A stretch of 64,000 nt of DNA from Elgaria multicarinata webbii (GCF_023053635.1 NC_086173.1:146800697-146864696); one strand, 5' to 3'. Positions 1-11,828 are shown, counted from the first letter of the stretch. The notes: generated by a model not told the origin, from the sequence alone. Translations and numbers: made by a program.

Positions 1-102
1 TCCAGAAACTTGCCCATCTGTTTCTGGAGATGCCTGCATACAGGGATCACCTGGCTGAGGAGGGCAGAGCTAGTGCTCAGGGTCTCGGTGGCCCCTTTTA
101 GA

Positions 103-260
103 AGAGCAGCACAAGAGACGAGTGAGGAATGAAGCCGTAAGCTCAGGCGTCAAGCCAGACGCATTTGTAAAGTGGTCTGGAAATGAAGGGGTTAAAGCAG
201 TTAAGCAGGAAACTTAATCCGCATTTTCAACTTCAAAGATAGTCAAGCCGCTGAGATGCT
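103..260 (+). mobile_element. Fragment of Copia gag region (fossil)
   Basis: This stretch repeats, with few differences, part of the gag-side sequence of the larger Copia element that lies just downstream (near 1622-1780). It is an isolated broken piece, so the locus holds either two Copia insertions or one rearranged insertion. The bases before it (1-102) are not recognised. Confidence 0.7.
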
Positions 261-585
261 GATGCCCACCAGGCATGAAGTATGCTCCTTTAGGGGAAGA
301 TTCAGCCTGCCAGTGCCTGCTATGTCTACTGTGGTAGTAAGGAAGAGACAGCCTGAATTTGACTGAATTGTATAAGTAGTACTATAACAGCCTGCCTGCC
401 TGTATGTAAGACGAAGAAGGCATCACCTTATTGAAAGAAGAATCGAATGATTCAGAGTTGATTTTGTGAACTGAAATGCAGCCACTAAATAATAAAATGT
501 TAAGGATAAAAAAGCCTGTCTGCCTGAACTGTAGTCTGCCTGCCAACCGAAGGAGGGGTGCAATAAAAGGAGGGGAGCCTGCCTG
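261..585. other. Unassigned stretch between Copia piece and hAT remnant
   Basis: No gene is seen. The sequence holds several short repeats of the kind CTGCCTGCCTG and an AATAAA-like motif near 489. It could be an LTR or leader remnant of the adjoining Copia element, but no matching second copy is present in the window to prove that. Confidence 0.3.
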
Positions 586-1383
586 TCACTCCCATGAGGG
601 CTTGAGGCTGGGGTATCCCAGCAGGGGCAGATTGCCCTTGAGAAAGACCAGCTGCTCCACCAAGTCCGGCTCTAAGCGAGAGCGGTGAGGGGTCACTATG
701 TCGCCCACCATAGAGAACACCCTCTCGCTTGGAACACTGGTGGGTGGGCAGCTGAGTCAATTGCTGGCCACCCGCACCAGGTCTGGCCAAATCTGGTGGC
801 GGGATGACCAGTAGGCCAGGGGGTCCATGGAGCAGTCCTCCATGGGCTCTGCCAGGTAACGCTGCACGGTGGTTGCAGCGTCATCCTGGCCGGTGGCTGG
901 GGAGGGTCTCTGCCCAACCACAGCGTACAGAGTCTGTGTCCAATACCCCTGAACTGTGCTCTTGCTGAGAGGGATGCAGGTGAGGCTGCTGCTGCTGCTG
1001 CTGCGGGGAGTGGTGGCCTGCTCCTCTGCCTCGCTCTGCCCCACCCTCTTGGCCTGTGCCGCCCGCACCATGCAGAGTGCTGAGAATAGGCTCAAAATGA
1101 CCCCCACTCACGACTCTCTAAGCACACCAAGTTTCAAATAGATAGTTTTAAAAACAAAAAAGTTATCTGCTAATCTTTTCCGCAATGCAATCCTATGGGT
1201 GAAAAAAATCCAAAATGGCAGATGGATCGTTCTGCGAAAAGAGGAGCACTCCGCCTATGGTTGCTTCTCTTCGCCATGCTTCTCCAACCCCCCGACTCGC
1301 TTCTCCTCCGCCTCAGGCCAAGGCGGATGAGCCCAGTTCGCTGTTGCTTCTCCGATCCTAAGAGAAGCGGATCACACCCCTAC
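586..1383 (-). mobile_element. hAT transposon remnant with transposase C-terminus
   Basis: On the minus strand a single frame from about 1107 down to a TGA at 586-588 encodes the C-terminal dimerisation region of a hAT (Ac/ZBED-like) transposase. Visible blocks are DPLAYWSSRHQIWPDL, then CPPTSVPSERVFSMVGD, then RLEPDLVEQLVFLKGNLPL. One in-frame TGA (757-759) interrupts it. Upstream of the coding part, 1055-1383 resembles one end of the non-autonomous element at 20529-21968 and finishes in ACACCCCTA, the inverse of a TAGGGGTGT terminus. Most of the transposase between that end and the C-terminal domain is missing, so this is an internally deleted copy. The left terminus was not found. Confidence 0.75.
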
Positions 1384-1389
1384 ATTTAA

Positions 1390-4300
1390 CAAGAAAAATG
1401 TATCATACTCACCTAAAAGAAGGGGGTGACGGTTCAAAGAACTTGCAAGAACTCCGTAATTGCTTTGAAAGCTTGGCAGCCGCAGGTCTGGCACTGACGG
1501 AAGAAAACAAGGTCTATATTGTACTTTCTAGTTTGCCTGCTTCCTGGTATGTTTTAGTTATGACGCTTGAAGCAATGGCAGTGACTGCATTAACCCTTAA
1601 CTTTCTGTCTGGGAGGCTGTTAGAAGAGCAGCACAAGAGATGAGTGAGGAATGAAGCCGTAAGCTCAGGCGGCAAGCCAGATGCATTTGTAAAGTGGTCT
1701 GGAAATGAAGGGGTTAAAGCAGTTAAGCAGGAAACTGAATCCGCATTTTCAACTTCAAAGAAAGTCAAGCCGCTGAGATGTTTTTGCTGTGGCCGTGTAG
1801 TTCATTTGAAGCAGGATTGCAGAGTCAAGTTGCAATCGGAGCCTCCTGACACCCATAGAGAGCAACGGGATCAGCGTTGGAAGGGAAAGCCGAGGAAACC
1901 TGAGGAAGCGCAGCTTGTCACAGCTGGCGTCAGGAAAGAGGATTCCCGAGAGGCAAGCGGAGAGAGGAATCGTTGGCTCATAGATTCTGCTTGCAGCAGT
2001 TCCATATGCAATCAACGAATTCCCATGAGCCTTCGCTGAGGAATGTTGCTTTAGCTGACAGAACCAAAGTGCGAGTGTGCGCAGAAGGAGACTGCTATCT
2101 ACCTTTTTTGGATGAAAGCTTTGATTCTATGCTTTTTGTTCCCAGTTTAAGTTATTCCCTTTTAGGTGTGTCAACTTTGACAGAAAAAGGCTTTACAGTC
2201 CGCTTTGATGGAAGGAAATGCTTTGTTGAAAAAGACAGAAAGTTGTGTGGGACTGGCCATATGGAAAATGGCTTGTTTTTCATGGATAACAAAACAGAAG
2301 AGCAGAAATCTGGGACTATTCCTTCAGGTTGTATGATTAACAATTTACCTCCCCATGAGAACTGTATACATCTTTTCCACAGGCATCTGGGTCATGCAAA
2401 CTTTAAATCCTTAACTAAGACATTGAATGTCACAGAGGGTGTGAAAGTTCAGAGTTGCAACAAGTACCTGGACTGTGCAGTTTGTAAGCTTTCCAAGTCA
2501 CGTGTGGCTAACATTCCATGCGTGAGGGAATGGAGAGAAAAATAAAGTCTTGGGCTTATTCACATGGACTTGGCAGGACCTTTTCCAGAAAGCATTGGAT
2601 GGCAAAATACGCATTGGTTCTCCTAGATGACAAAACCAGATATTCTTGGGTTTATATGCTGAAATCTAAAAGTAATTGTTTGAATGCGGTGAAAACCTGG
2701 GTAACTTGGGTAGAAAGGTTTTTCCAAAAAGAGGTGCAGAAATTTCAGACGGATCGTGGAGGAGAATTTCAAAGCTTAAAATTTAAGCGTTACTGTACTA
2801 AAACAGGGATTACGCATAAATTAATTGATCTCAAGAGTCCGTGGCAAAACGGCTCTGTTGAGTGACGGATTGGCATGATAATATCCATAAAAGAATGCCT
2901 GATACAAGATTCTAATGCTGAGAAACAGCTGTGGGGAGAAGCCTTTGCCACAGCAAATTATTTGTGTAACAGGACCTGGTCAAGTGCCATTAATAACACT
3001 CCATTTTCTTTGTTGTACAGGAGAAGCCCGAACCTAAAGCATTTAAGAACTTGGGGAAGTTATGCCATTGTTAACATTCCTTTGTCCCAGAGAAGGCAAG
3101 CGGGGCCGAAAGGTATTAGGTTACATTTTGTTGGCTACCAAAACGGCAGTTGGCAATTTCTGATGCAAAATGGGAAAATTATGATTTCAAAATCGGCTCA
3201 GTTTGAGGAACAAAACTGGGCAGGGATTCACAGTAATCCAGAGGTTCTCAATGAGTTAAGCAGCAGGCCAGTAGAAACTCCGGCAACTCAGGAGTTAACT
3301 GAGGAAATTCTTGAGCCAAAAGCCGAAACTTTTGGTTTCGGAAGCGTTTGTGCAACGCCGTTCACAGCGGGTGAACAAAGGAATTCCTCCTGAACGATTT
3401 GCTTCAAAGTTTTCAATGTAAGATATGAACCTCAATCTTAAGCAGATCTCCATACGTTAGGTCCCTTGGAGAAACAGAAGTGGAAATTAGCAATGGAAAG
3501 TGAAATGCAAAGCCTTAAGTAAAATAATGTATTTGAGCAGACAGTTTTACCCGAAGGACAAAAGGCCATGTCTTGTCGCTGAGTTTTCAAGCGAAAGAGG
3601 CTTGAATCTGGTGGTGAAAAATTCAAAGCAAGGCTGGTTGCAAGAAGTTTTAATCAAATTAAAAATGTGGATTATGATGAGACCTTTTCCCCTACCTGTA
3701 AAGCAGAAACGTTAAGATTGCTTCTAACCATTGCAGGAAAAGAAAAGTTAATAATAAATCAATACGATTTCCAAATGGCCTACTTGAATGCACCATTGAG
3801 CGAAAGAATTTACATGAAGGAGCCAGAAGGTTTTGAAACTAAAACTAACAGAGTTTGGTTTATGAAAAAGGCAATCTATGGGCTTAAACAGAGTGCCAGA
3901 TGCTGGATTTCCGTTTTAAATTCCACTTTGGTTAATGAAATGGGATTTGACAGGAGCCTGGCAAATCCTTGTCTGTATACACAAGGAAGTGGAAAGAATT
4001 ATAAAGCTGTTATTGTTTACGTTGATGATGTTTTGATTCATGTACTGAAGAAGATCAGAAAGTTGCAAATCATCTTGGAAATAGGTACAGTTTAAAGGCT
4101 TTAGGCCAAGTAAAAAATTATTTGGGTGTAGAAGTGAAAATAGCAGAAGACGGAAGTTTTTTGCTTAGTCAGAAGCAAAAGATTTTGAACTTGCTAGAAG
4201 CTTGTGGGATGCAAGATTGCAAAGGAGTCAAAAGTCCTTTGGAAGTTGATGTATGCAAGAATTTGCAAGGGGAAAGTTTTTGTGACCCAAGTCTGTATCA

Positions 4301-5123
4301 TTCAGTGGTGGGCACATTACTTTATCTGGTGTCATGGTCTAGGCCAGATCTTGCTGCTTCAGTTGCCATTCTTAGCAGGTTCGTTGCTTCGCCAACAGTC
4401 CCAGCTTGGCAAGCAACAAAACGTGTCCTAAGGTATTTAAAGGGGACTTTAGATTTTTGTCTAAAGCTGTCAGCAGAACAGGACAAACAGTTTTTGGGCT
4501 ACATCGACTCAGATTGGGCAGGGTGCCTGGAAGATCGTAAGTCAACGTCAGGACTTGTATTAATGTTTGGCAAAGTGTTAATTTCCTGGAAATCCAAAAA
4601 GCAAGCATACGTGTCCATCTCGTTTTGTGAAGCAGAGTATATGGATTCATAAGCTGAATTGTGTGGCGAGGTTACGTGGTTTGTGCAATTACTGAAAGAT
4701 GTCAAAATTCATTTTGAAACACCAATTACTGTTTTTTGTGATTCACAGTCCTATATAGCTTTAACAAACGCAGACATGTTTAAAGCTAGATCAAAGCATA
4801 TTGCCATTAAATACCAAAACGTGAAGGAACACATAAATAATAAAACTCTAAGGCTTGTTTATTGTGAGTCAAAGGAAAACATTGCTGACCTGTTCACCAA
4901 GCCATTAGGGATTACAAGACACAGAGAGCTGTGTGAAACGTTAGGTTTCAGGCAGGAGCAAATGTAAATATCTGTTCAATGTATTTGCATAAAGCTGTTT
5001 CCATAAAGTAAAAGAAGGGGTGTTGGATCCTGGAATGGATCAAGTTTTACTTTATTCCTTAGCTTTAGAATGCCCACTGACAGAAGACATGAAGAAATAT
5101 GAAGAAATACTTTTAAATGTCAA
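1390..5123 (+). mobile_element. Ty1/Copia LTR retrotransposon, broken fossil
   Basis: A Copia (Pseudoviridae-like) element in plus orientation. Parts in order: gag-side sequence with a CCHC zinc knuckle (about 1.4-2.0 kb), protease and integrase regions (about 2.0-3.4 kb), reverse transcriptase with a YVDD box and RNase H (about 3.5-5.0 kb). Integrase preceding reverse transcriptase is the Copia order. A polypurine tract ends at 5020 and TGTTGG at 5021 marks the probable start of the 3' LTR, of which only about 100 bp remain before the edge of the tandem-duplicated unit. No complete 5' LTR is seen. The element is clearly broken, with roughly seven or eight interruptions, and looks moderately old because most of the protein remains recognisable. 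Confidence 0.85.
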
Positions 5124-5869
5124 GATGACAGGTTGGCGAGTGCATTGTGTGTTGCAACTGGCCGTCAGACTTTGCAGTGCCCGAATGAAAGGGGAAGGCA
5201 GATTGCCCCAGATTTCCTTTTCCATGTGGCATCAGATATGTTGTATCAGATCAGATCAGAAATGGGCTTTTTCCTACCTTTAGCACTGCAGCAACTAAAC
5301 TGTCATTTATAAAACCCAGTGCAGAATTAAGGGCTACGTTGCCAATGCGTAATTTCAATAACTTTCATACCAAGATATTTACACAAACAATTCCAAGCAA
5401 GGTTTATTAGATTTTTCTCAGTAAGTATCCAGTCAACAAGAAACCCCTTCTCAAAACAGTAGAATTGTTACTTCATTTTGGGTTCAATAGCAAAGATCAT
5501 GAGCTCGTAAGCAGATAAATTCTTGATTTTAATTAGATTTTTCTTAATAAGCCAATGTCTACACAGGCAATCAATTCTCATCACAGAGCATGAGCATTTC
5601 TAAACAATTGCTTCCCATTCTCTTCCACGGCTTCTCTGAAATGTCTTGATGTGCTCTTGAGGGAACAATAAAGAAATAAAATACATTAATCATGTTTACT
5701 GCATTGTTTTACATTCAGAGACCTTTCACATGTTACACCCTTATGTGGTAGCCAACCAATACCATTTCAACCTAACAGAGCAAAGATTGTCCCTGCTATG
5801 GCCACACTGACAATTGGTGCCAACAGGATCAGTTCCCAGTCCACACAAGGAGACTCATCTATGGCACTG

Positions 5870-6500
5870 CAACTCTCACATCCGCTGGTCTCTGTCCACC
5901 ACTCTGCCACTAAGATCATCTTCCTGGCCCGCCGCTCTGACCATGTCACTCCGCTTCTGAAATCTCTTCATTGGCTTCCAATTCACTCCAGAATCCAATA
6001 TAAACTTCTCCTGTTGACCTTCAAAACTTTTCACGGTCTAGCTCCTGCCTATCTCTCCTCTCTCATCTCACACTATTGCCCCGCTCGTGCTCTTCGCTCC
6101 TCTGATGCCATGCTTCTCGCCTGCCCAAGGACCTCCACTTCCCTTACTCGGCTTCGTCCTTTTTCTTCTGCTGCCCCTCATGCCTGGAATGCTCTTCCAG
6201 AACACTTGAGAACTACCAACTCAATCACAGCTTTTAAAACTCAGCTAAAAACTTTTCTTTTCCCTATAGCTTTTAAACATTGAGTTTGTTCTGACTCTAT
6301 ACTGTTAGCTTCACCCTACCCGGTGCCTGTTGACACTTCCCTGTGCCTGTTTGCATTCTCTTTCCCTCCTTATTGTTCACTACAACTTTATTAGATTGTA
6401 AGCCTATGCGGCAGGGTCTTGCTATTTACTGTGTGGTCTGTGCAGCACCATGTACATCGATGGTGCTATATAAATAAATAATAATAATAAATAATAATTA
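5870..6500 (+). mobile_element. L2-clade LINE, 5'-truncated 3' end
   Basis: The sequence matches the last part of the L2-clade ORF at 35501-38242 (blocks [20 protein letters not shown] and [19 protein letters not shown]) followed by the family 3' UTR and an ATAATAATA tail. Unit B lacks it: near 14965-14980 the flanks are joined directly, which gives an empty site. The insertion is therefore younger than the duplication. Confidence 0.9.
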
Positions 6501-6769
6501 TTGACGCCGTATGCAGATAGGAAGAATTGCTAGGAGCACTCACAATTAAACCAGAACATCTTGATTACAGCCTTACACTAAATCCCACTCTGGCTGCCAT
6601 CACTTACTTTGGTTATGGGGTTCAGGTTGGTCTGAACACCTTTTCAGGTATCCCCTACAGTTAAGTGCATCTCACTGCAAACAGATTCTGTATCCATTCC
6701 AACACTTTCAGTCTTGACTCTTACGATTTCTGTAAGTAGAGCTGGCAGTGTGGGTGCCTTAAAGCAATT

Positions 6770-7256
6770 AGCTTCATCCCACGGTACCTGTTTCCCTCGA
6801 ATTATCCCTACAGTGCTAAGCTGTTGGAGTTGTTGTGGTGGTTGCTACTGGGCGGCAAGATCCTTTGCATACCAAGAAGTGGGTTTAAGGGGGGAAATGA
6901 AAAAAATCATAAAAAATCAACGGATGACCCAATCCAATTCAAATTAGGTGTGCTTAAAGCTCTCCTTAATATCTATTACTGTTCCAATTTTGATGTCTTT
7001 ATCTTTAAAGCTTATGCAGATGTAAGCATTTGTTTAATTTTTCTTCAAATCCTGCTCCTGCACCCCAGTGGCCACTCGGATGATATGCTCGAAAACTAGT
7101 AGCAAAATACGGCGAGGCTTTTGCCTTTGAAGCGCAATTAAAGCAGGATGCATGGGAGTACTTCACAATAAAAGCAGATTGTAAGGTGGAAAACTTCGGA
7201 GTCCTTTGCATGCAATTCGCAGTGATTGCACAGTATAACGCTGGTGTGATAAAGCT
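6770..7256. mobile_element. DNA transposon/MITE, AGCTTCATCCCAC family, copy 1
   Basis: A 487-bp element beginning AGCTTCATCCCAC and ending in the approximate inverse, GTGTGATAAAGCT. Two more copies are in the window (19265-20064 and 39598-40064). There is no coding sequence, and no convincing target-site duplication was found. It lies in a block missing from unit B. Confidence 0.6.
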
Positions 7257-8039
7257 CAATATCTCTTAAGATCTGACAAAGGACAGTTGGTAACGTTCTG
7301 GCGATATGTTTCAATGGCTACTAGAATGGGCCAAGAAGACATAGATGACAGGACAGAGATGGCTTCTCTTTCTACTTCCCTGTAGAGAAGGAGAGGGTGG
7401 ATGGAGTCTGTCTGTCTACCAGAAGGCCACTCTGTGCTAGAACTGGATCTGAAAAGTAAGCAGAGAACTGACTTCGTATGTCTCCAGTGACCTTCTAAGG
7501 AAACTGAATCCCGGATAAGTGCTGGAACCCCTGCAAGTTTTCACCGCTCAGTAGTAGGGTAAAGGCATAGAATGGAATGAAATAAATGAATTAATAAAAT
7601 AAACAAGACTTCATTACTTCACAGATAGCATCATTGTGGTCACCATACACCATGATGCCCACTGGCTTCCTTTCCTTTTGTCAGGCAGTTTTATCCGGGA
7701 AACTATGGAATAAACTTTGTAGGTGCTAAAGGTACACAAGGATAAGGGTATTCTTCAGAGAGATGCCAAGGTGTATGTTTCAAAGACCTGGACCTACTAC
7801 AGCACAGGTTGCACCAAGAAACAGGTTTAGGCATGGGCTGTGCAAACAAAGAGCAAGATAAAAAGAGAAGGAGTGGAAATATTGTGCTAGTAAGCATACT
7901 CTGTCCATCCTTTTCTTCTTTCTACTCATAATTCCTGATTCTTTATCATCCTTACAGCTGGGAATCAGCATCAGCCACCAACCCACAACCCAAACAAGAC
8001 TTCTGCAGATCTACTGACCTTTCCTTGGGATTTCCGCTA
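7257..8039. other. 3' flank and possible 3' UTR of CEL-A
   Basis: There is no coding frame of note. From about 7640 to 8039 the sequence is shared with unit B (15137-15462 and 18008-18081), where a 2.5-kb hAT element interrupts it. On the minus strand this is directly downstream of the CEL-A stop codon. I see no clear polyadenylation signal close by. Confidence 0.5.
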
Positions 8040-11000
8040 CTAAATACTGGATTCCGATTCCCCATCTCCCTCCTTGCCTGGTGAAACAGGATCCACTCCA
8101 GATTTGTCTGAAGAAGGAAGGATGAAAGGAAGCAGTTAAAGATGGCTGTCCTTATTACAACTAAATAACATGCATCGAATTTAAATCTGGAAAATGGATT
8201 TTGAGGGGTACAGCAGTTTTATAACAGTTTGACGTCCATGGCTTCCCCTCCCACCCCTGCCCCACAAGAATTCCAGCAGTTTTATGAGCTATTGTCCTCC
8301 TTTCCCCAACATACATGTGTGCACACATGAAAACTCCATGGGACTATGGCCCCTTCAGGAGAAAGAATCAATTTCAAACCAGCTTAATTCTCTAGTTTAC
8401 AGATCGTTCCAGTTATCAGAAACATCTCATTCATGACACACAAACACACTTTCTGCAGGGCAAAAAGCTGAACTCACTTGGCTTTGCCAAATGCTCTTTC
8501 AGGAAGCCACAGTGTCGCAGAGGTGCTCTCTGTGTCACTGGCGATGGCTCGGTGTCAAGGTGGAAGAAGTTCAGCTGTGTGGCATTATAGAGCGGCCACT
8601 CTTCTTCACTGGCTCCTGAACCTGTGGGCTTCCTGTGAGGGAGGTGAAACTAGATGAATAATGGAGCAAGGAGTACGGTCGCACATGAACATTGCAAGAA
8701 ATGCAGTTTATTATTTCTCTATTTTAATACATCTATCCCACCACACTATGTGCTTAAGGGTGCAGTCCTATAGACAGGGAAAAGTCTGACAACTGCCAGT
8801 ATTCCCCAGCCAGTATGTTTACTCAAAGAAAAGTTCCATACAGATTGATGGAACCAACTCCCAAATAAGTTGGCATGGGATTATTATTGATTTATTTATT
8901 TCATTTCATTTCTATACCGCCCTGTAGCCAAAGTTTTCTGGGCAATTCAAGGATTGCAGCCTTAAAAGCATATTAATGACTGCTACTATCCTATCCTAAA
9001 GCCACTCACTAGGCAGTAAGACCCAGTCAACATGTGTTGACTTGCACTCTACAGCATGCACCAGAAGGACTGGAATCCATACAATGAGGGAATGCCGTCC
9101 TGATTTCTACAATGGGGATAATACCCCTGAAAGGCAAAGATCTTCTCCCCAAAGCCCTGGTGAAATATGAACATCTTAAATATGTCTCATGAAGACTAAT
9201 GGGGCTTTTGTACATTAAGGAAAAATCTCACAGTCTCACCAGAGCTTCGACTTCCAGAGCCTTTGCAGGTTTACAAAGGACACAATATATGCCCTTCCCA
9301 TCCATTCTGCCTGTTGTTTTTTCCCTTGAGTTCCTTTGTGGGCATGTTCCATATGTTTCTATTTATACTATCAATAGATGGTGATATAAGATTTCTTATA
9401 TTACCTTCTATTGGCTTTAATCAATAATTGCCTTTAATAAAAATAACTGAAACTTCATCGTAGATGCATTTTGCAAGGCACTGAGGGTTCTTTCCTATTC
9501 CAGAGATTATTCTCAGTGAAGCAAATGGTGTGCACTTTCTTCTGTTGATTAAACGGGTGGCCATTCCTTCTGTATAAAACACTATGCTGACATAAAGCAG
9601 TTGGTATAAGAGGAAAAGTTAATGCCTTACCCAGTTCTAGAAAACTCTGCCCAGTAGTGCATCATCCTACGGCTCAGTGCAGCCTCGGCCTCTGTGTATG
9701 TTTGGTTGACACCCAACACTGACTCGAGGGTCCCGAAAACATAAGGTATCTCAGCACCATGGGGTGCCCCAACCCACTCAGGCCAAACAGAGCCAGAGGT
9801 GTGATGTCTGAAGGAGTAAAAGTACAGAGGATTCCCAGCTTCTCGGACTTTTGCAGCAAATTCAGCTGCTGGGCATACAAAGAAGTAATCACTAAAAGAT
9901 TGCGACATGGCCCAACGGTACCGCCCTGGACCACTGTCTTCTTCACTGTACTTCAGTGCCACAGCCTGAACATCTTTTTCAGTTGGATTTTGCACCATCA
10001 TCCCTGTGGCTTTCAAAAGCTGTTCCCAAGTAATTAGGCCATCATTGACATGAGGAAAAAAATATGGCACAAAGGCAGACGCTTCATCGGAGGTGACACC
10101 AATGAGAACTGGTTTATGCTGAATTCTCCCAGCCTCCAGAAGCTTCTGTGGCTCGTCAGGCAAAAACTCCCCATCTGTTACTGGCAAGAAGGGAATATCT
10201 AGAACCCTTTCTACAGTCATAGATAACTCATGCTGACCGAATTCCTTGGCATCTTTTTCTTGTAGGCAGCTCAACAAAGCAGCATCACCGTCTTCTGTAC
10301 ATCCCAGCAGGTGGCCGAAAGCAAGGGATCTCTGCTTGGCCTCTTCGGGACTCCTCCAAGCCCAAACCATATTGGGAGTTCCGCTCTGAAGCACAACTCT
10401 GGCAAAAAGAGACTGGCTACTTGGTGACAGAAGATGTAGACCCACAGAGGCTGCCCCAGCATTCTGGCCAAAAATGGTCACTCGAGTGGGATCACCACCA
10501 AAGGCCGCTGCATTCTCCTGTACCCACTTCAGTGCCAGCTGTTGGTCCATGAGGCCCATGTTTCCTGGGACATCTGGTGGTAATGAGAGGAAGCCTAGAG
10601 CCCCCAGGCGGTAATTTATAGAGACCACAACGACATTCTCATAAGCAGCTAAGAATGCCCCATTGTACATGTCCAGGGAAGCTGTGCCAGTGAGAAATCC
10701 TGACCCTCCATGTATCCAGGCAAGTACAAGAGTTGGTGAAGAAGGCCGTGGATGGGGCACCCAGATGTTGAGAAAGAGACAATCTTCTGAGAGTGGTCGA
10801 TTTGCAGCACATAGGTCTGCCTCAGGGAAGTTTGTAAAAATGAACTGGGGGCATGCGTTGCCAAAGCTGGTGGCCTCCAAGACCTGACTCCATGGTTGAT
10901 GTGGAAGGGGCTTCTGGAAACGTAATTTCCCCATGGGGGGTTCAGCATAGGGGATGCCCAGATAAGCAGTCACAGAGCTAGAGCCAGCATGGACTTGCTT

Positions 11001-11123
11001 GCCTTTAATAGGGCCGCTGCTGGTGATCACCACAGTATCATCTTCAGAGGCAGCACTGGAGGCCACTGAAAACAGGAAGACGATGAAGAAGCACAAGACT
11101 GAAGAGAGGTGGAAACCAGGCAT
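8040..11123 (-). CDS. CEL-A: cholinesterase-like protein with Asn for catalytic Ser
   Basis: Three coding exons on the minus strand: 9631-11123, 8478-8632 and 8040-8107, joined at GT-AG sites in compatible phase (571 residues). It belongs to the cholinesterase/type-B carboxylesterase family; exon ends match the vertebrate cholinesterase pattern. Residues 1-25 form a signal peptide, so the product is secreted. The nucleophile elbow reads GQNAG with Asn221 (codon 10461-10463) where Ser is required. Glu347 (SDEAS) and His455 (PHGAE) are kept. The oxyanion loop is HGGSGF (138-143) instead of HGGGF. Cysteines of the three cholinesterase disulfides are present, but the choline-site Trp is Cys105. 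The protein ends in a short acidic tail with no GPI or tetramerisation segment. Hydrolysis is unlikely; binding or an adhesion-like role is conceivable. An acceptor at 11132-11133 implies an upstream 5' UTR exon. Confidence 0.9.
8885..8955 (-). repeat. LINE 3' tail inside CEL-A intron 2 region
   Basis: A short run of TTTATT repeats followed by ACCGCCCTGTAGCCAAAG, the inverse of the common LINE 3' end seen more fully at 47262-47772. It is shared with unit B (about 18940-18995), so it predates the duplication. Confidence 0.6.
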
Positions 11124-11390
11124 TGCGGAAGCTGTAAGGAGAAATACCTAGAGGAGGTCACAATAAATATATACAATAGTTTTACGTTGCCTTGATGTTC
11201 CACCCTAAACATTTTTATAACTTATTCCCTGTCCCATTTGATAAAGTATGAACAAAATTGCATGGCAGAACCATGGTGTGGAAGCTTTCTTGAGGATGTT
11301 CAGGTTAAAAGAATTATAAATATTATAATTATAATTATAAATATTTCAAAATTACCCAGACGAATCAATCCACAAACATTATACAGCAGC

Positions 11391-11828
11391 GTAGAATCAT
11401 AGCATCATAGAATAGCAGAGTTGGAAGGGGCCTACAAGGCCATCGAGTCCAACCCCCCTGCTCAATGCAGGAATCCACCCTAAAGCATCCCTGACAGATG
11501 GTTGTCCAGCTGTCTCTTGAATGCCTCTAGTGTGGGAGAGCCCACAACCTCCCCAGGCAACTGATTCCATTGTCATACTGCTCTAACAGTCAGGAAGTTT
11601 TTCCAGATGTCCAGCTGGAATCTGGCTTCCGGTCACTTGAGCCCATTATTCCATGTCCTGCACTCTGGGAGGATCGAGAAGAGATCCTGGCCCTCCTCTG
11701 TGTGACAACCTTTTAAGTATTTGAAGAGTGCTATCATGTAAATTTCATTCAGTTGTTTTCAGCCCAGCACTCCAGCCTATCAAGATCACTTTGAAGTTTG
11801 TTTCTGTCTTCCAGGGTATTAGCTATCC
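11391..11828 (-). mobile_element. CR1 LINE 3' fragment
   Basis: It starts with the inverse of the CR1 3' octamer run (ATCATAGAAT repeated) and the typical GGAAGGGGCCTACAAGGCCA block. The far end holds more internal CR1 sequence. Unit B has no CR1 at the matching place (about 25130), so the insertion postdates the duplication. Confidence 0.85.

Noticed and set aside
5767-6283. Host gene encoding [16 protein letters not shown]
   Set aside because: Identical to the end of the L2-clade ORF at 35501-38242; a truncated LINE.
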